Shown in pieces: positions 57,799 to 59,718 of a stretch of 59,718 nt of DNA. Within the stretch, counting starts at the first letter, position 1. Every line of letters starts with the position of its first letter. The notes below the pieces were generated by a model. That model worked only from the letters and a program-made list of their open reading frames with translations, did no database searches and had not been told where the DNA came from. This stretch comes from a virus. The stretch covers positions 1 through 59,718 of the IMG/VR virus record IMGVR_UViG_3300011115_000141; one strand, written 5' to 3'. A program made the translations under genes and the position numbers.

Positions 57799-58046
57799 CA
57801 CTTGCCCCCTGAGTACCAATGCACAAGTTGAACTACCCCCGCCCCAACAGTACCGCTTGCACCTGCCAACAGCATCAACATTCTCCAACCACCTTTGGCT
57901 TCAGACAAGGTCTTGTCAATAGCCGTCAGCGTTGCTTGCATGGTTTTCATGTTTTCCAACATTTTGTCCATATCATCTTGCAAATGCTTAATGTCGGACG
58001 CATGCGTGGCTAATTCACGGGCGGTTTGGATAGCATCGTCAGTCAT
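57798..58046 (-). CDS. XhlA-like membrane-anchored coiled-coil protein
   Basis: An 82-residue protein: helical and coiled-coil from about 15 to 50 (ASDIKHLQDDMDKMLENMKT), then a membrane segment (about 53-77, MLMLLAGASGTVGAGVVQLV). This is the layout of the XhlA family, which helps membrane lysis. It lies far from the main lysis genes. Alternatively a virion-associated membrane protein. Confidence 0.6.
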   Translation of the reverse strand: MTDDAIQTARELATHASDIKHLQDDMDKMLENMKTMQATLTAIDKTLSEAKGGWRMLMLLAGASGTVGAGVVQLVHWYSGGK

Positions 58047-58366
58047 ACCATCCGCCCTTTTGTCTTGCCTTTTGTAGCGCAGCCATCAGCCGCAGTTACA
58101 TAGCCGCCATCCTTACAGTTCCACGCCCTCAAAGACTTATTGATGCGTGAGTTCGGATCGTTGGCAGTCTTCTCGCTTGTGAGTTTCTTCTTCATGCCAC
58201 TCATCCTTGCGCAAAAGGAGTCGCGCCGTGAGCCGCCCTCGGGCTGGGGGCGTTTCAGCCCCGGCTTGCCGGGATTGGCTGCATTGTAAGAAGCTCGTCC
58301 TTTGGCGTTCAAGCCGCCCTTCTCGGATTTGCCCTCTTTGCGAGTCCATGCTGGTGACTTAGCCAT
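58043..58366 (-). CDS. 107-residue basic protein, AWTRKEGK-GGLNAKGRASY type
   Basis: ATG 58366 overlaps the end of the upstream gene; a longer frame to 58420 is unlikely. Basic, with SPAWTRKEGKSEKGGLNAKG and RRDSFCARMSGMKKKL, a block of a widespread phage family of unknown function. The C-terminus DGGYVTAADGCATKGKTKG shares its ATKGKTKG end with the 57451 gene. A DNA-associated virion protein is likely. Confidence 0.66.
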   Translation of the reverse strand: MAKSPAWTRKEGKSEKGGLNAKGRASYNAANPGKPGLKRPQPEGGSRRDSFCARMSGMKKKLTSEKTANDPNSRINKSLRAWNCKDGGYVTAADGCATKGKTKGRMV

Positions 58367-58640
58367 AGAACACCACGGCTGTGGTAGAAGCCGCACAAAC
58401 TGCTGAAATATTTGTGGCACACCTAATTCCCTCTCCGGGAATCACAACGTTGATTGAGCCAGCCGCTGCGGGAGCAGTGAACGAAAACTTAGCCGTGCCG
58501 CCTGTACCATCGTTTAAAACCACAGTACCGCCAGATGGATAACTGATTGTCAAACCTTTAATACGAGCGGGGCCATTAAAAATCGTAGTCGTTGCTCCAG
58601 CAGCCGCCGCTGCTGAAAGTACGTCATATTGCATCGCCAT
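58359..58640 (-). CDS. Small head structural protein
   Basis: A 93-residue protein; ATG 58640 has AAAGGAG 8 nt upstream and the TTG at 58646 is ignored. Ala/Gly/Thr-rich, strand-like: AMQYDVLSAAAAAGATTTIF, then ARIKGLTISYPSGGTVVLND. Typical of phage decoration or minor head proteins next to the capsid gene. Exact role unknown. Confidence 0.6.
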   Translation of the reverse strand: MAMQYDVLSAAAAAGATTTIFNGPARIKGLTISYPSGGTVVLNDGTGGTAKFSFTAPAAAGSINVVIPGEGIRCATNISAVCAASTTAVVFYG

Positions 58641-58683
58641 AATCAAGCTCCTTTAAAAACGGGGCCGTAGCCCCTTGGGTTGA

Positions 58684-59085
58684 TTAAGCTGCAACAGCGC
58701 CATTCAAAGCAACAATAGCCCAGCCAGCGGACGTGTAAACCAACATAGCAGATTCGCCAACACCAGTGAACGTAATGGTTGTGAAACCAATCTTTGTTGT
58801 AGGGGTCAACACAGCGGAGCCGCCATCAACAGCGTGGCTGATGATCTTGATTTCACCAAGAACACCGTTAGCCAAAGTCAAAGCTTGAGCCGCGCCTGTG
58901 GTAGTCAGGTTAGTGAAAGTGTTGATAACGTCAACCGCACCAGCACCAGACACAGATTGTGTGCCTAGAACTACGTCGGTACCAAAAGAAGAGTTAACCG
59001 TAACAGCGCCTGTGGTTGAACTAATAGAGATGGATTGAAAGCCATTCTCGGAACGAACTGGGCCGCTAAACGTGGTATTTGCCAT
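58684..59085 (-). CDS. Head structural or decoration protein
   Basis: A 133-residue beta-rich protein (ANTTFSGPVRSENGFQSISI, then VNSSFGTDVVLGTQ), a pattern known near phage capsid genes. A hydrophobic end SAMLVYTSAGWAIVALNG may form strands. Separated from the capsid gene by the terminator at 59186-59212. Likely a capsid-surface or tail component. Confidence 0.62.
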   Translation of the reverse strand: MANTTFSGPVRSENGFQSISISSTTGAVTVNSSFGTDVVLGTQSVSGAGAVDVINTFTNLTTTGAAQALTLANGVLGEIKIISHAVDGGSAVLTPTTKIGFTTITFTGVGESAMLVYTSAGWAIVALNGAVAA

Positions 59086-59185
59086 GATTTTTCCTTACAT
59101 GCAAGTTAGGCGTATCAATCTGCATGTCGTCAGCCGGGACTGTTTGATACACCGGAAAGCCCGGATTAAGAACAATATACACCAA

Positions 59186-59212
59186 AAGAAAAAGGGGCAC
59201 AAGGCCCCTTTT
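59186..59212 (-). terminator. Terminator after the capsid gene
   Basis: AAAAGGGGC (59190-59198) pairs perfectly with GCCCCTTTT (59204-59212) around a 5-nt loop. Read on the minus strand the stem is followed by a T-rich tail (59193 downward), just downstream of the capsid gene. It probably separates a high-level capsid transcript from the rest. Confidence 0.75.
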
Positions 59213-59231
59213 AAATATTTCCAAAGAAATA

Positions 59232-59718
59232 TTAGGTCGAACCGGGGGAGCCAAAGACGCCCAATGGATCAGAGAAGCCGAAGCTGTAACGCTCACGGGC
59301 TTTGTAACGAACGTTACCTGTATCAAAGTCACCGTCCATGCCAGTAGTCAAGGCCATACGCTCAAAGTGCTTCAGGCCGTTAGGAACGTCTGTGCACAAG
59401 AACCAAGCATTGGTGTCTGTCAGGTAGTGGTTGATTGTGTAACCTTCAGGGATTGAACCGTTGTTCTTCAACGCGTTGATGTCGTTGTCCGCTGTGCCAA
59501 CACGCAGGTTGGTTTCGAGCAAACGAGTAGCAACGAACTGAAGTGCTGGAGGCACGACCAATTTTCTGGGTTTAGCAGCGATCAGCAAACCACGCTCATC
59601 AGTCCAAGCAGCGATCTGAATCACAGCGTTTTCCAACGATGTTTCATTCAAGTCAGAGTTGGTTGAAGGACGGTTACTGTTGGTACCACCAGAGATCAGG
59701 GGGTGCGCTGTAGAGAAC
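59232..59718 (-). CDS. Major capsid protein, C-terminal part, cut by window edge
   Basis: An open frame reaching the right edge, so the start is missing and 161 residues are seen. It reads FSTAHPLISGG at the edge, then NETSLENAVIQIAAWTDERG, LLIAAKPRKLVVPPALQFVA and, at the end, ERYSFGFSDPLGVFGSPGS. This order (a loop around TDERG-IAAKPR, then the RYSFGFSDPLGVFG end) is characteristic of HK97-fold phage capsid proteins in podovirus groups. It should continue 150-250 residues upstream, outside the window. Followed by its own terminator. Confidence 0.82.
   Translation of the reverse strand, partial: FSTAHPLISGGTNSNRPSTNSDLNETSLENAVIQIAAWTDERGLLIAAKPRKLVVPPALQFVATRLLETNLRVGTADNDINALKNNGSIPEGYTINHYLTDTNAWFLCTDVPNGLKHFERMALTTGMDGDFDTGNVRYKARERYSFGFSDPLGVFGSPGST

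Overview
The window is almost certainly most of the genome of a short-tailed (podovirus-type) double-stranded DNA bacteriophage, not a bacterial chromosome. It has a large terminase, a portal, a major capsid protein, two adaptor-like connector proteins, a nozzle-like tail protein, several very large internal virion proteins, tail fibres and a lysis cassette. No sheath, tape-measure protein, integrase, tRNA or ribosomal RNA gene is visible. The host cannot be read from the sequence. The gene style (modules carrying RTWVGLTDEE, small genes starting MNREDIIR, a regulator with sigma-70 region 4) recalls phages of Betaproteobacteria from fresh water; this is family memory, not a test.

Layout. (1) Positions 1-5209, minus strand: small and large terminase, portal, a 64-residue protein and a GroES-like co-chaperonin cut by the left edge. 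(2) Positions 5210-5710: a control region with a terminator, a sigma-70-like promoter overlapped by a dyad, and two blocks of 11-bp repeats. (3) Positions 5711-29215, plus strand: the early region. It opens with small unknown genes separated by a recurring 15-17 bp palindrome, then a zinc-finger protein, an M20-like peptidase, a winged-helix protein, a sigma-region-4 protein, a VRR-NUC nuclease and a run of tiny shuffled modules. It ends with the replication and recombination block: family A DNA polymerase, HExxH protein, Cas4/RecB-like nuclease, HNH protein, SNF2-like helicase, probable ssDNA-binding protein and a 987-residue primase-helicase. (4) Positions 29221-29304: terminators between the converging arms. 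(5) Positions 29338-59718, minus strand: the virion and lysis arm. Transcribed from right to left it runs capsid protein, small head proteins, a cluster of small basic proteins, connectors, fibres, polyglycine tip protein, lysis genes, nozzle, and the ejected internal proteins including a transglycosylase and a 2085-residue giant.

The capsid gene is cut at the right edge and the co-chaperonin gene at the left edge, both on the minus strand. The two ends therefore probably join in a circular or permuted map, with the capsid N-terminus and probably a scaffold gene missing between them.

Regulation. A dyad of the form TGTCWAA-N2-TWGACA sits over or beside promoter-like sequences at 5.4, 13.1 and 24.3 kb. 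A second palindrome (GGGTCAC-N-GTGACCC) occurs six times between 5.5 and 10.9 kb. Most genes overlap by ATGA or TAATG junctions and carry AAGGAG-type ribosome binding sites, so each arm probably works as a few long operons.
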